The notes: generated by a model from the sequence alone, not told the origin. A stretch of 23,747 bases of DNA from an uncultured Francisella sp. (GCA_943914555.1 CALUCM010000018.1:1-23747); one strand, 5' to 3'. Positions 17,155 through 23,747 are shown, counted from the stretch's first letter. Program-made: numbers and translations.

Positions 17155-17757
17155 ATGAACCAAATTGATGATACTGATATTATCGTGTTTGATCCACCGC
17201 GAGAAGCGCTTTTATATCAAGAACCTCATCTAATGTGCACCTGGTCATTATTTGCCCTAGCTACATATGAAGCTGCTTATACTTCTAATTTTGTTCATCA
17301 TCACTTTATACTATATTTATTAGCAGTTATTCCAGTAGCCTTTGTATTTGTTTACCCAGTGTATCAGCTACTTAATAAATATTTACCAACACAAGATCCC
17401 TTATCTCTTGATAGAAAGTTAATGCAGATCAAATTAGCAAATCAACGCTTTCGAGCCATTAAGGCCAATATCTTATTTTGGAGGACTTTTTATGATAGTA
17501 GAATATGGGCTCCTCTGATTACTGCTGAAGAGCTAAAAAAACGCCGTCGTAAAACATACCGTGCTGGCTCTTTTAGTTCTTTAACTTTGGCGATCCTTAT
17601 TCCTTTGACCACTGCCACCACCATCTTTTTTTCTAATTATTTAGAATTCATGGGTGTGTCTTACTATATTATTTTCTGTATTAATGCTGTTGCAAGCATA
17701 GGAGTTGTGCTTATTACAAACTATGTGCTTTTTTGGATAAATAGACGTTGGTTCTAG
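17155..17757 (+). CDS. four-helix membrane protein of the PHxxC family (lone copy)
   Basis: The 200-residue protein has no family I can name. After a soluble acidic start comes the motif QEPHLMC, then a helical hairpin (about 36-50 and 58-80) ending YQLLNKY. A charged linker of some 60 residues with RRRRK follows, then a second hairpin (SLTLAILIPLTTATTIFF and IIFCINAVASIGVVLI). Motif, helix layout and the YxLLxK element match the tetraspan partner at 18316 and its broken copy at 21363, so I infer distant paralogy. I chose the ATG at 17155, with GAAAG upstream. The frame is open to an ATG at 17125 that lacks a ribosome binding site. No glycine-zipper gene precedes this copy. Confidence 0.7.
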   Translation: MNQIDDTDIIVFDPPREALLYQEPHLMCTWSLFALATYEAAYTSNFVHHHFILYLLAVIPVAFVFVYPVYQLLNKYLPTQDPLSLDRKLMQIKLANQRFRAIKANILFWRTFYDSRIWAPLITAEELKKRRRKTYRAGSFSSLTLAILIPLTTATTIFFSNYLEFMGVSYYIIFCINAVASIGVVLITNYVLFWINRRWF

Positions 17758-17803
17758 GTTATCAAATCATTACTCTTTTAAATATGATGGCGATACCAGG
17801 CGG

Positions 17804-17830
17804 ATTTAAGCTGTCTGATTAAATATTTTT
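17804..17830 (+). terminator. weak AT-stem terminator-like hairpin
   Basis: ATTTAA (17804-17809) and TTAAAT (17819-17824) form a 6-bp stem with a 9-nt loop, running into a T tract. The stem is AT-only, so strength would be low. It lies between the lone tetraspan gene and the glycine-zipper module. Confidence 0.35.
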
Positions 17831-17879
17831 TCTCACATCAATTAGTAAGTTAACAAAAATTTTGAAGTTTAAAAAAATA

Positions 17880-17908
17880 TTGACAAATAAAAATCAATAT
17901 CGTACTCT
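17880..17908 (+). promoter_or_regulatory. candidate promoter of the intact glycine-zipper module
   Basis: A perfect TTGACA -35 (17880-17885) is followed after 17 nt by TACTCT (17903-17908), a poor -10 with only three matches. A perfect -35 with a weak -10 could mean a regulated promoter. The leader then runs 37 nt to the ATG, with AGGATAAG as ribosome binding site. Confidence 0.35.
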
Positions 17909-17945
17909 CACTCCTCCCATACCCCGTCAAGGATAGGATAAGATT

Positions 17946-18302
17946 ATGAACCGTGCATTTGCAGATAAGTACTATATCGCAATGCTAATGGTATTACTTT
18001 CTATCCCTCAATTTTCCTTTGCTAAAGAACATAAATTTTTATCAGGAATTATCAAACATATACCTGATCATTTAGGAGCTGCTATTGGTGGGCTAGTAGG
18101 AGGTGCGCTAGGAGAACCCATACCTGCGCCATCAACTGGACCAGCCGGTGCTGCTATTGGTGGGTTAATTGGTAGTGCATTTGACGATGCAGTCAAAGAT
18201 GAAGAACAACAAAAAAAGAAAGTGCATAACATGATGGATGATTGTTCTTGTGGCTGTGCTTATGTTCTTGGCAGTCCTCCTTGTCCCATTCCCAAGCAAT
18301 AG
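17946..18302 (+). CDS. secreted glycine-zipper peptide (module A)
   Basis: The 118-residue protein has a Sec signal peptide (1-26, core IAMLMVLLSIP, cleavage likely after FSFA). A short amphipathic segment (SGIIKHIPDHL) follows. Two near-identical glycine zippers come next, GAAIGGLVGGAL at 44-55 and GAAIGGLIGSAF at 68-79, joined by a Pro-rich linker (EPIPAPSTGP). The tail is charged (KDEEQQKKK) and ends in a Cys-rich stretch CSCGC plus one more Cys at 113. Mature size would be about 92 residues. I know no family for the whole protein. Glycine zippers insert and oligomerise in membranes and occur in some bacteriocins and surface proteins. The tetraspan gene follows after 13 nt. Confidence 0.8.
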   Translation: MNRAFADKYYIAMLMVLLSIPQFSFAKEHKFLSGIIKHIPDHLGAAIGGLVGGALGEPIPAPSTGPAGAAIGGLIGSAFDDAVKDEEQQKKKVHNMMDDCSCGCAYVLGSPPCPIPKQ

Positions 18303-18315
18303 GAAGGTGCCTTAT

Positions 18316-18810
18316 ATGTATTTATCCAAACTAAAGCGTATTGAATACAAAGAGCCCCATCAAGCATGTGCTAATTTTCTAGCAATCAACAACTGTTTGG
18401 TATTAGCCATATATTATGAGCTAACCCAGCCTTTCTATCTATTTGCCTTATTCCTAGGAATTGGGATTTGTTTTTTTTCTTATTTCTTTTACTATTTACT
18501 CACTAAATTATTCAGAAATAAAGGTGATAGTTACCCCATACTGACTTGGCATGCTATTGCAAATAATTCATTATCTCAGAACATCGCCTCTTTAAAAAAA
18601 TCGGTACAAAATAAAAAAAAATGGTATGCTGTGCTTATCAGCGTGCTTGCCTTAGTTTTTAGCTGGGTGATAACACTGTTGCTCTTATCCTGGAAACCCT
18701 CGCTTGATCAACTAGGGATATGGGTTTTTATACTCTTTATTGATACTATCCAGATAGCAGCCACCTTTTTACTATTTGACGGTTTTAAAAAACTACTAAA
18801 ATATAAATAA
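18316..18810 (+). CDS. PHxxC four-helix membrane protein, partner of the glycine-zipper peptide
   Basis: The 164-residue protein starts MYLSKLKRIEY, carries KEPHQAC at about 12-18, then two close helices (about 20-38 and 42-65) ending FYYLLTK. A cytoplasmic-looking linker with NNSLSQNIASLKK follows. A second hairpin (AVLISVLALVFSWVITLLLL and WVFILFIDTIQIAATFLLF) precedes the basic end FKKLLKYK. I chose the ATG at 18316 because AGGAAGG lies 8 nt upstream. The frame is open back to 18238, but that would overlap the peptide gene. Strict coupling to the peptide suggests a partner, export helper or immunity function; none is demonstrated. A damaged paralogue lies at 21363-21855. Confidence 0.75.
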   Translation: MYLSKLKRIEYKEPHQACANFLAINNCLVLAIYYELTQPFYLFALFLGIGICFFSYFFYYLLTKLFRNKGDSYPILTWHAIANNSLSQNIASLKKSVQNKKKWYAVLISVLALVFSWVITLLLLSWKPSLDQLGIWVFILFIDTIQIAATFLLFDGFKKLLKYK

Positions 18811-19232
18811 CAGGTATCATCCCAAAGATATTTCTAATATTACCGCCTGCAAAAAGATAATTTTCTACCCTGCCATTATATTTAGATGGTAGAAGGAAAA
18901 GAACTTCTGCGCTACCATTACTATATTTTAAGAGAAGATTGAAAAGCTAGTTAAATAATACATCGATGACTTTTTTGTTTATTTTTTAACTCTATTTATT
19001 GCTCAAATCATCTTTAAGCTGGTATGTATTCTAGTATCGCCAATTAAGCTATAAAAATAAAATCTAAACGCTATTTGGTGTTAATCTAGTAATAACCTCT
19101 TATTGAACTACTGCAAGTTAAGGTTATACATATATAAAACCTAAAGTCTTTTGATTAGTATCTAAAATAGGGTTTAGAAACTTTCCTTTGAAACGTATTT
19201 CTCAATTAAAGCAATTACTTAAAGGCTGGCTA
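18811..19232. other. gene-free stretch with competing hairpins
   Basis: No supported gene lies in these 422 nt. TTCTACC (18863-18869) can pair with GGTAGAA (18888-18894). ATGGTAG (18886-18892) can instead pair with CTACCAT (18912-18918), extended by AAG/CTT. The two hairpins share one arm and exclude each other. No T run follows either. A weak promoter, TTGAAC (19103-19108) with TATACA (19125-19130), may serve the transporter gene. Confidence 0.4.
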
Positions 19233-20945
19233 ATGAATTCATTATACACACAAATCAAACATGCTTGGCAATTAATCGATAAATATACTTTTTTTGGCGC
19301 ATTATTTGCTTTAATTTTTATTTCTGCATTGCTACTTTTATTTCCTCAGTGGACTACCCGATGGGTTAATGAAGTAAAAGTACTCTTAACAGACAAGCTA
19401 GGCGTGTTTTATCTAAGCTACGGAGCAATTTCAGTTATATTTGTTTTATTCATTGCCTTTTCTGATATGGGGAAAATTAAACTAGGTCGAGCAGAAGATC
19501 AAAAAGAGTTTTCTACCTACTCTTGGTCTTCTATGCTTTTCTGCAGTGGTATTGGAGCAACTATTCTCTATTGGGGACTCATTGAATGGGCTTACTATTA
19601 CGAAGGACCTCCTTTTGAGCTAGATCCAGCTTCTACAGAGGCAATTAAGTGGGCAGCAACTTATGGCATATTTCATTGGGGTCCAATTGCCTGGGCCATA
19701 TACCTTGTGCCGGCAGTGGCTATTTCTTACTTTTACCATATACGAAACCAAAATGTACTAAAAATTAGCCAATGTTTGGCTCCTCTAATAGGAGAAAAAC
19801 TCTCTAAAAACTATTTAGGTAAATCTATTGACTTACTTCTTATCTTTGGAGTACTAGGAGGCTCTGCTACTGCTTTAGGCTTTGTTTCGCCTCTAATTAC
19901 TGAAAGCTTACATTGGTTATTTCATTTTCCTAATAATCAGCTCATACAGCTTCTTGTTCTATTATCTATTACATCAATTTTTTCCTATAGCACTTCTCAA
20001 GGCTTACAAAAAGGCATCAAAAACCTTTCTCATCTAAATACTTATTTAGCTATTGGTTTTTTGGTATTTATGTTACTAACTGGTCCTACTTTATTTATTC
20101 TAGATGTTGGCTTTGAAAGCTTAGGACGCTCAATAACGTATTTAGCTGAAATGATGACCTGGAATGAAGCTTTTGCCCGCTTTTCTCAACAGGGATTTCA
20201 GAAATCTAATTTCCCACAAAAATGGACTATATTTTATTGGGCATGGTGGTTAGTATTCTCTCCCACCATGGGGTTATTTGTCGCCAAAATCTCACGAGGT
20301 CGGACTTTACGTGAAGTTATTATAGGCGCTTTATTTTTTGGTAGTCTTGGATGCGCTTCTTTTTTCATCATACTTGGCAATTACGGCCTCTATTTGCAAC
20401 TAACCAACCAGGTAAACGTTATAGGCATACTTAATCATGCTAGTCCTACCGAAGCTATTTTAAATATTTTGAATACTCTACCTTTTGCTCCTATTGCTAT
20501 TAGTATATTCACTATTTTAGCTGTCGTTTTTGCTGCAACATCTTTTGATACAGTGTCTTATATTCTAGCTTCTGTTGTACAAAAAAAACTTAAAAAAGAG
20601 CCAATGCGTTGGAACCGATTATTCTGGGCTTTCGCACTTGGTTTAATTCCTAGTGTTCTCTTATTACTACACGGGGATTTGAACACTCTGCAAGCTGCTA
20701 CTATTATTTCAGCAGCTCCTTTGCTTGTAGTAATGCTGATATTAATGGTATCTACTATCAGGGCCATCCAGTATGATCTACACTTTCAACGCGATTATTC
20801 TTCCAGGACGATACATATTCAAGAGATACCTGATATAGCACCATGGCAAGAGGGAAAACCCTCTAGGGCACCTGAGGGCTCTATTCTGCATAAAGAAAAT
20901 AAGTATGCAAAAATCAAACAGACCAAAAAAAGATATTTGAGGTAG
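19233..20945 (+). CDS. BCCT-family transporter
   Basis: The 570-residue membrane protein has about twelve helices and the BCCT signatures. FCSGIGATILYWGLIEWAYYY is the conserved glycine-rich helix with the Trp and Tyr side chains used for quaternary ammonium compounds. TYGIFHWGPIAWAIY and WAWWLVFSPTMGLFVAKISRGRT follow. Relatives move betaine, choline, carnitine or related compounds, often with sodium or proton. The GIGATxxYWGxxEWxYYY form belongs to a less studied subgroup, so the substrate is open. I chose the ATG at 19233, with AAAGG just upstream. A TTG at 19188 would add 15 residues. It sits between two glycine-zipper modules with no obvious functional link. Confidence 0.9.
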   Translation: MNSLYTQIKHAWQLIDKYTFFGALFALIFISALLLLFPQWTTRWVNEVKVLLTDKLGVFYLSYGAISVIFVLFIAFSDMGKIKLGRAEDQKEFSTYSWSSMLFCSGIGATILYWGLIEWAYYYEGPPFELDPASTEAIKWAATYGIFHWGPIAWAIYLVPAVAISYFYHIRNQNVLKISQCLAPLIGEKLSKNYLGKSIDLLLIFGVLGGSATALGFVSPLITESLHWLFHFPNNQLIQLLVLLSITSIFSYSTSQGLQKGIKNLSHLNTYLAIGFLVFMLLTGPTLFILDVGFESLGRSITYLAEMMTWNEAFARFSQQGFQKSNFPQKWTIFYWAWWLVFSPTMGLFVAKISRGRTLREVIIGALFFGSLGCASFFIILGNYGLYLQLTNQVNVIGILNHASPTEAILNILNTLPFAPIAISIFTILAVVFAATSFDTVSYILASVVQKKLKKEPMRWNRLFWAFALGLIPSVLLLLHGDLNTLQAATIISAAPLLVVMLILMVSTIRAIQYDLHFQRDYSSRTIHIQEIPDIAPWQEGKPSRAPEGSILHKENKYAKIKQTKKRYLR

Positions 20946-20988
20946 TGGATAATAATAATAGAGTATAGCATCTCCAATTGAGAGCCTG

Positions 20989-21017
20989 TTGGCAAAGGAA
21001 AATAAAGAATTTATATA
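20989..21017 (+). promoter_or_regulatory. candidate promoter ahead of the decayed module B
   Basis: TTGGCA (20989-20994, five of six) is followed after 17 nt by TATATA (21012-21017). A TATAAT also lies at 21018-21023 but at too long a spacing. The AT-rich context makes chance matches likely. Confidence 0.3.
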
Positions 21018-21029
21018 TATAATATTTCA

Positions 21030-21143
21030 ATGAACCGACTCAAAAAAACCAAGAGACAGAGTAACGGCAATTCTGGAGTATATTCGCCAGGCGCTGATGG
21101 TAATAAAGATGGTTGTATTGATGTCCTTATATGCTCCCTGTAA
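21030..21143 (+). other. 37-residue open frame of doubtful status
   Basis: An ATG opens a 37-residue frame, basic at the start (MNRLKKTKRQ), then SPGADGNKDGCIDVL. The DGNKDGCID piece resembles the first nine positions of an EF-hand loop but lacks the closing Glu. It could be a remnant of the module B peptide start or a chance frame. No ribosome binding site is evident. Confidence 0.2.
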
Positions 21144-21217
21144 AAAATGCCCTAAAACTCATCCAAATAGGGATCATTAAGGGGGATCTCTCTGATTTAT
21201 GGTTTCTCTCCATATAG

Positions 21218-21349
21218 TGCACAGGCATTGGTTACGCTCTCCAAAAAAAAGCAAGGGAAAAAGCCGAGTATCAAATACAAAAAAGAAAACACCACTGCAT
21301 AGAAAATCCCTACCTTATCCGCTGTGCTAACGAGGATGAATTCGAATAG
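21218..21349 (+). pseudogene. C-terminal remnant of a glycine-zipper peptide (module B)
   Basis: After an in-frame TAG at 21215 the frame reads CTGIGYALQKKAREKAE, then QIQKRKHH and a tail with two Cys, ending in TAG at 21347-21349. This mirrors the GLIGSAF-charged-Cys tail of the intact peptide. The distance from its stop to the next ATG is 13 nt, the same as in module A. I find no complete N-terminus or signal peptide upstream in frame, so this is a remnant. Residue identity is limited and the call rests mainly on position and layout. Confidence 0.45.
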
Positions 21350-21362
21350 AAGGAATAAGTAT

Positions 21363-21855
21363 ATGCTATGGAAAAAATTAAAGTATTGCAAGCATAAGCA
21401 GCCTCATGAAGCCTGCGCCACGCTTGTCGCAGTCAACGAGACTGTATCATATTAACAATGATATACTATAAGCTGCCTTTTTATCTGCAACTGATAACAA
21501 TGTTTCTGGTAGGTCTTCCTCTTGCATATCTCATTTACTATTTATTTTAAACTTGTTTAAAAATAAAGGTGAAATGTATCTTCCCCCTTTAACTTACCAT
21601 AATTTAAAAAACAACTCTTTGTCTCAAAATTTAGTAATTTGTCGGCAAGCATTTCAAAATAAAACAATGTGGTATGTGATGGCTTCAAATGGCATTGCCT
21701 TTGTTATTAGTTGGGGTGCGCTAATATTTCAGGCGCCATTAATTGACCAGATAGGAATATGGACCCCCCTACTTCTTATCGATATTGTGCAAGTAGCGGT
21801 CACTTTCCTATTATTTGACGCTTTTAAAAAAACTATTGTAAGATATGATAAATAG
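21363..21855 (+). pseudogene. broken PHxxC tetraspan partner (module B)
   Basis: This is a damaged copy of the gene at 18316. It starts MLWKKLKYCKHKQPHEAC after an AGAAGGA ribosome binding site and stops at TAA 21453-21455. The next piece continues in another frame (MIYYKLPFYLQ, matching AIYYELTQPFYLF) and reaches a TAA just before 21550. The final part, LFKNKGEMYLPPLTYHNLK onward, matches LFRNKGDSYPILTWHAIA and runs to 21855, ending FLLFDAFKKTIVRYDK. About two lesions, a frameshift and a further stop, separate the pieces. Identity to the intact paralogue is clear over the whole length. A truncated protein from a TTG at 21553 is conceivable. Confidence 0.75.
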
Positions 21856-22248
21856 TTGCCATTAGGCAAATAGCATCGAAGCAGTAAAAACATAGCAAAG
21901 ATGCTGGAGAAGGAGGTTTCCCAGAAGAAGCTACAGGGATATAATTGCATTGCTACATACAACTATTATATCAATAATAGGTATTATTTGCACAATAGCT
22001 TTTCCTGGCAATTTGTCCTAGGCTTTCTGGGCAGAGAAAATCTCGTCTAAATATTTTTAAATCATCACTGTAAATTTTAGACACAGTAATAGAGTTAAAT
22101 GCATCTCTGTTTGGTAAACTGCGAGATCAATAAGCCCGCTAATTTTTTCAAGCTTTGAATATTTGAAATGGGCAGAAAAGCCCCTCAAAAAGGTATGGTT
22201 AGCAGTAACCCACAACGAAGCAAAGTAATTATAAGGGATAAAAATAAG

Positions 22249-22278
22249 AAGCCCCTGAAGTATCTACTCCAGGGGCTT
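22249..22278. terminator. perfect 9-bp GC-rich hairpin, possible terminator
   Basis: AAGCCCCTG (22249-22257) and CAGGGGCTT (22270-22278) pair perfectly over a 12-nt loop. On the minus strand the stem is followed by TCTTATTTTTATC, a fair T tract. On the plus strand the tail is TGTAAAATTT, which is poor. No gene is known to end here. Confidence 0.5.
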
Positions 22279-22291
22279 TGTAAAATTTCTA

Positions 22292-22317
22292 AGCCGCCTG
22301 TGCGGCAGTAAGCGGCT
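22292..22317. repeat. nested inverted repeats
   Basis: GCCGC (22293-22297) can pair with GCGGC at 22302-22306, or AGCCGC (22292-22297) with GCGGCT at 22312-22317. These give two exclusive short hairpins in an otherwise AT-rich region. Confidence 0.4.
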
Positions 22318-22461
22318 ATAATGATGATGGTGGTGTTAACTTTAGATTTTTCCAGTAAAGTAATTAAAAACAAGCTGTGATATTAGAAATTCTTGCTTAG
22401 CCTACTTTACTTTATATACAATTCTAGCATTGCTAGTTTTATAGGTTAAACTGCTTTTGCT

Positions 22462-22801
22462 ATGAAGAATAAAAACCTAAAGAAACACTTTACTACTATT
22501 CTGGCAGCCATACCTCTAGCTACAGCTTCCTCTTTGATACTTGGTCAAACACAAGAGGAAAAAGTAGAAGAATTTAACAATCAGTGGGGGCGTTTTTCTT
22601 GCTGATCAGTACCAGCGTTAGATAGGTTTTTATTGGGCTTAAATCTCTAAAGGTGGTCTTCTCGCCCCTCCTCCAAGTGATGTGGTTACAGCTGCATTTG
22701 GTGGGTTAATCGGAGCTGCAGTAGCTAATCGTTTAAAGGCTCAAAGAGATGATTCTATTAGAAATCAGAAGAAAATTAAGCTCGATCAGCTTATTGGGTA
22801 A
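22462..22801 (+). pseudogene. broken glycine-zipper peptide gene (module C)
   Basis: The start encodes a signal peptide (MKNKNLKKHFTTILAAIPLATASS) and runs to a TGA at 22603-22605. A shifted frame from 22649 to the TAA at 22799-22801 encodes KGGLLAPPPSDVVTAAFGG, then LIGAAVANRLKAQRDD and a basic end. This corresponds to the proline linker, second zipper and charged tail of the intact peptide. Joined, the product would be about 110 residues, close to the 118 of module A. At least two lesions, the TGA and a frameshift near 22640, break it. No tetraspan gene follows it. Confidence 0.65.
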
Positions 22802-23430
22802 GTTGATGTTAAATAATGCCCCCTCAACCGCTTTTATATCAACAGTTCCATATAGCATGTACAATCTTTTATTATATTGCACACTCAAATACTTATTAAC
22901 AATATTTTGAATATTTTTATATATTTGGCAAGAGTTTAAACAACCCCATATATTAAGGCTTGCTATACAGAACAATAATTCTACGAAAGCGTGCACAAAC
23001 ATTCTTGTTTTCCAAGTTTAGCCCGAACTTAAATTAAATATCAATATATATATTAAAGAGACGTTCCACTACCACCATTCCGATATCTTTAATCTGCAAA
23101 AAATTTGCTTAAGCGGTAGAGTTAAAACAACGACAAAATAAAAAAACAAAGGGAAATTCACTTCTCCAATGCCTAACCCGGAAGAGTATAAGTCGCAGAA
23201 AAGCTGCAGGTTGAAGGTCGAGTGTCTAACAAATGAGCATTTAACAAGTAAATATTAACAAGGAGAAAAAGTCAAAAGGCTAAAACAAATCACAAGAAAA
23301 GCTTTAATTTGTTAATCATCTAGTAATGAATTTTTGAGAAAATTTGGCTAATTTAATACTATGCTGACATTTTAATACCCTAATCCGAGAAGCCATCTGC
23401 CATTGATATTTTCACTGTCTTTTAAGCCTC
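22802..23430. other. AT-rich stretch without a supported gene
   Basis: I see no convincing gene here. A 29-codon frame at 23169-23258 (MPNPEEYKSQKSCRL and on, Cys-containing and charged) ends just before AAGGAG (23260-23265). A short frame starting KRLKQITRK follows. This layout loosely recalls a peptide tail, ribosome binding site and tetraspan start, so it could be an older remnant. An 89-codon minus-strand frame at 22733-23002 overlaps the module C remnant and is not supported. Confidence 0.3.
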
Positions 23431-23459
23431 TTGACAAAAAATGAATAATGCGCTATAAG
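23431..23459 (+). promoter_or_regulatory. strong promoter for the module D peptide
   Basis: A perfect TTGACA (23431-23436) is followed after exactly 17 nt by TATAAG (23454-23459, five of six). The predicted start site lies about 27 nt before the ATG at 23494, with TGAGGGT as ribosome binding site. It is among the best promoters in the window. Confidence 0.65.
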
Positions 23460-23493
23460 CCCAAATAATATCATCATTGCTGAGGGTTACATT

Positions 23494-23747
23494 ATGAAAA
23501 ACTTCCTACCCCCCCCTTCGTCAACTGTTTATCCTATTCATATGTCTCAGTTATTCGTCCACTTGGACTGTGTCGAAGAGTATAATTCAAGGGACTAAAG
23601 ATCACGTACCAGAACACCTAGGAGCAGCAGCTGGTGCAAGTGCAGGTGGTTTAACAGGAATAGGCTTAGCAGTTCCTTTTCCTTTGTTAGAACCAATTGC
23701 CGCTCCAGCAGGCTCTATCATTGGTGGCCTTATTGGTAACGCTTTTG
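23494..23747 (+). pseudogene. glycine-zipper peptide gene with a poly-C frameshift, cut by the window end (module D)
   Basis: As written, the ATG at 23494 gives only a 34-codon frame. Inside the signal peptide is a run of eight C (23509-23516). Read with seven C, the frame becomes MKNFLPPLRQLFILFICLS, then SIIQGTKDHVPEHLGAA and a glycine zipper. The second zipper region reads PAGSIIGGLIGNAF at the window edge. It matches the intact peptide segment by segment (KHIPDHLGAA, GAAIGGLIGSAF). Promoter and ribosome binding site are good, so the gene may be phase-variable rather than dead. A base-calling error in the C tract is the other reading. The 3' end lies outside the window. Confidence 0.7.

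Larger units (their letters stand above)
21856..22461. other. 606-nt stretch without a convincing gene
   Basis: A 49-codon frame opens at 21901 (MLEKEVSQKK) and stops at 22050, with no ribosome binding site and no recognisable content. The rest is AT-rich with two structured GC spots: the hairpin at 22249-22278 and the nested hairpins at 22292-22317. A weak promoter for the next peptide remnant is possible near 22393-22420 (TTGCTT with TACAAT at 18-nt spacing). Confidence 0.35.

Noticed and set aside
17946..18302. class II bacteriocin with a double-glycine leader
   Set aside because: The N-terminus is an ordinary Sec signal peptide, and no peptidase-containing ABC exporter lies in the window.
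19188..19232. TTG start extending the BCCT transporter
   Set aside because: The ATG at 19233 has a better-placed ribosome binding site and gives a normal N-terminus.
21030..21143. EF-hand-like loop in a 37-residue frame
   Set aside because: Only nine of the twelve loop positions fit and the closing acidic residue is missing, so calcium binding is not supported.
21901..22050. 49-codon plus-strand frame (MLEKEVSQKK)
   Set aside because: No ribosome binding site before the ATG and no resemblance to the peptide or tetraspan families.
22185..22373. 62-codon minus-strand frame with hydrophobic ends
   Set aside because: It lies across the GC-rich hairpins and shows no ribosome binding site or family pattern.
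22733..23002. 89-codon minus-strand frame with a hydrophobic start
   Set aside because: It runs antisense over the module C zipper remnant, has no good ribosome binding site, and its composition is what AT-rich DNA gives by chance.
16980..23747. insertion sequence, prophage or integron behind the accessory region
   Set aside because: I found no transposase, integrase, terminal inverted repeats or attachment-like duplications; the repeats are explained by gene duplication.

Overview
The window is low-GC DNA from a gammaproteobacterium. The gene order folC-dedD-cvpA-purF, CGFS glutaredoxin, NagZ, ArgS and GlyA all fit that class. The low GC, the compact colinear block and the decayed accessory right end suggest a Legionellales-type (Legionella/Coxiella/Rickettsiella-like) host, but that placement is inference. 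I saw no rRNA, tRNA, transposase or CRISPR array.

Left part (1-16977) is ordinary chromosome. grxD and a CoA-pyrophosphatase-type Nudix gene overlap by 4 nt on the + strand. Facing them is a 12-gene minus-strand block, 12242 down to 1078, with gaps of 0-60 nt: rpiA, secreted nuclease, nth, HtrA/Deg lipoprotein protease, nagZ, argS, a 119-aa unknown, a YgfX-like membrane protein, folC, SPOR protein (dedD position), cvpA, purF. Divergent from rpiA run glyA and ppa. These end at a good bidirectional terminator shared with a minus-strand pair: a lipoprotein alpha/beta hydrolase and a secreted phytase-like/SdiA-regulated-type protein. A divergent endonuclease/exonuclease/phosphatase-family gene follows.

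Right part (about 16980-23747) is accessory and partly decayed. It holds a repeated two-gene module. The first gene encodes a small Sec-exported glycine-zipper peptide. The second encodes a four-helix membrane protein with a P-H-x-x-C motif just before its first helix. One module is intact (17946-18810). A second is broken (about 21218-21855) but keeps exactly the same 13-nt peptide-to-partner gap. A third peptide is a pseudogene (22462-22801). A fourth begins at 23494 and runs off the window. Its frame is broken at an 8-C tract inside the signal peptide, and deleting one C restores a full paralogue. A further PHxxC tetraspan (17155-17757) stands alone behind its own promoter. A BCCT-family transporter sits between modules. 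The peptide/partner family is the best candidate for something undescribed. A bacteriocin/immunity-like or membrane-active secreted peptide role is possible but unproven.
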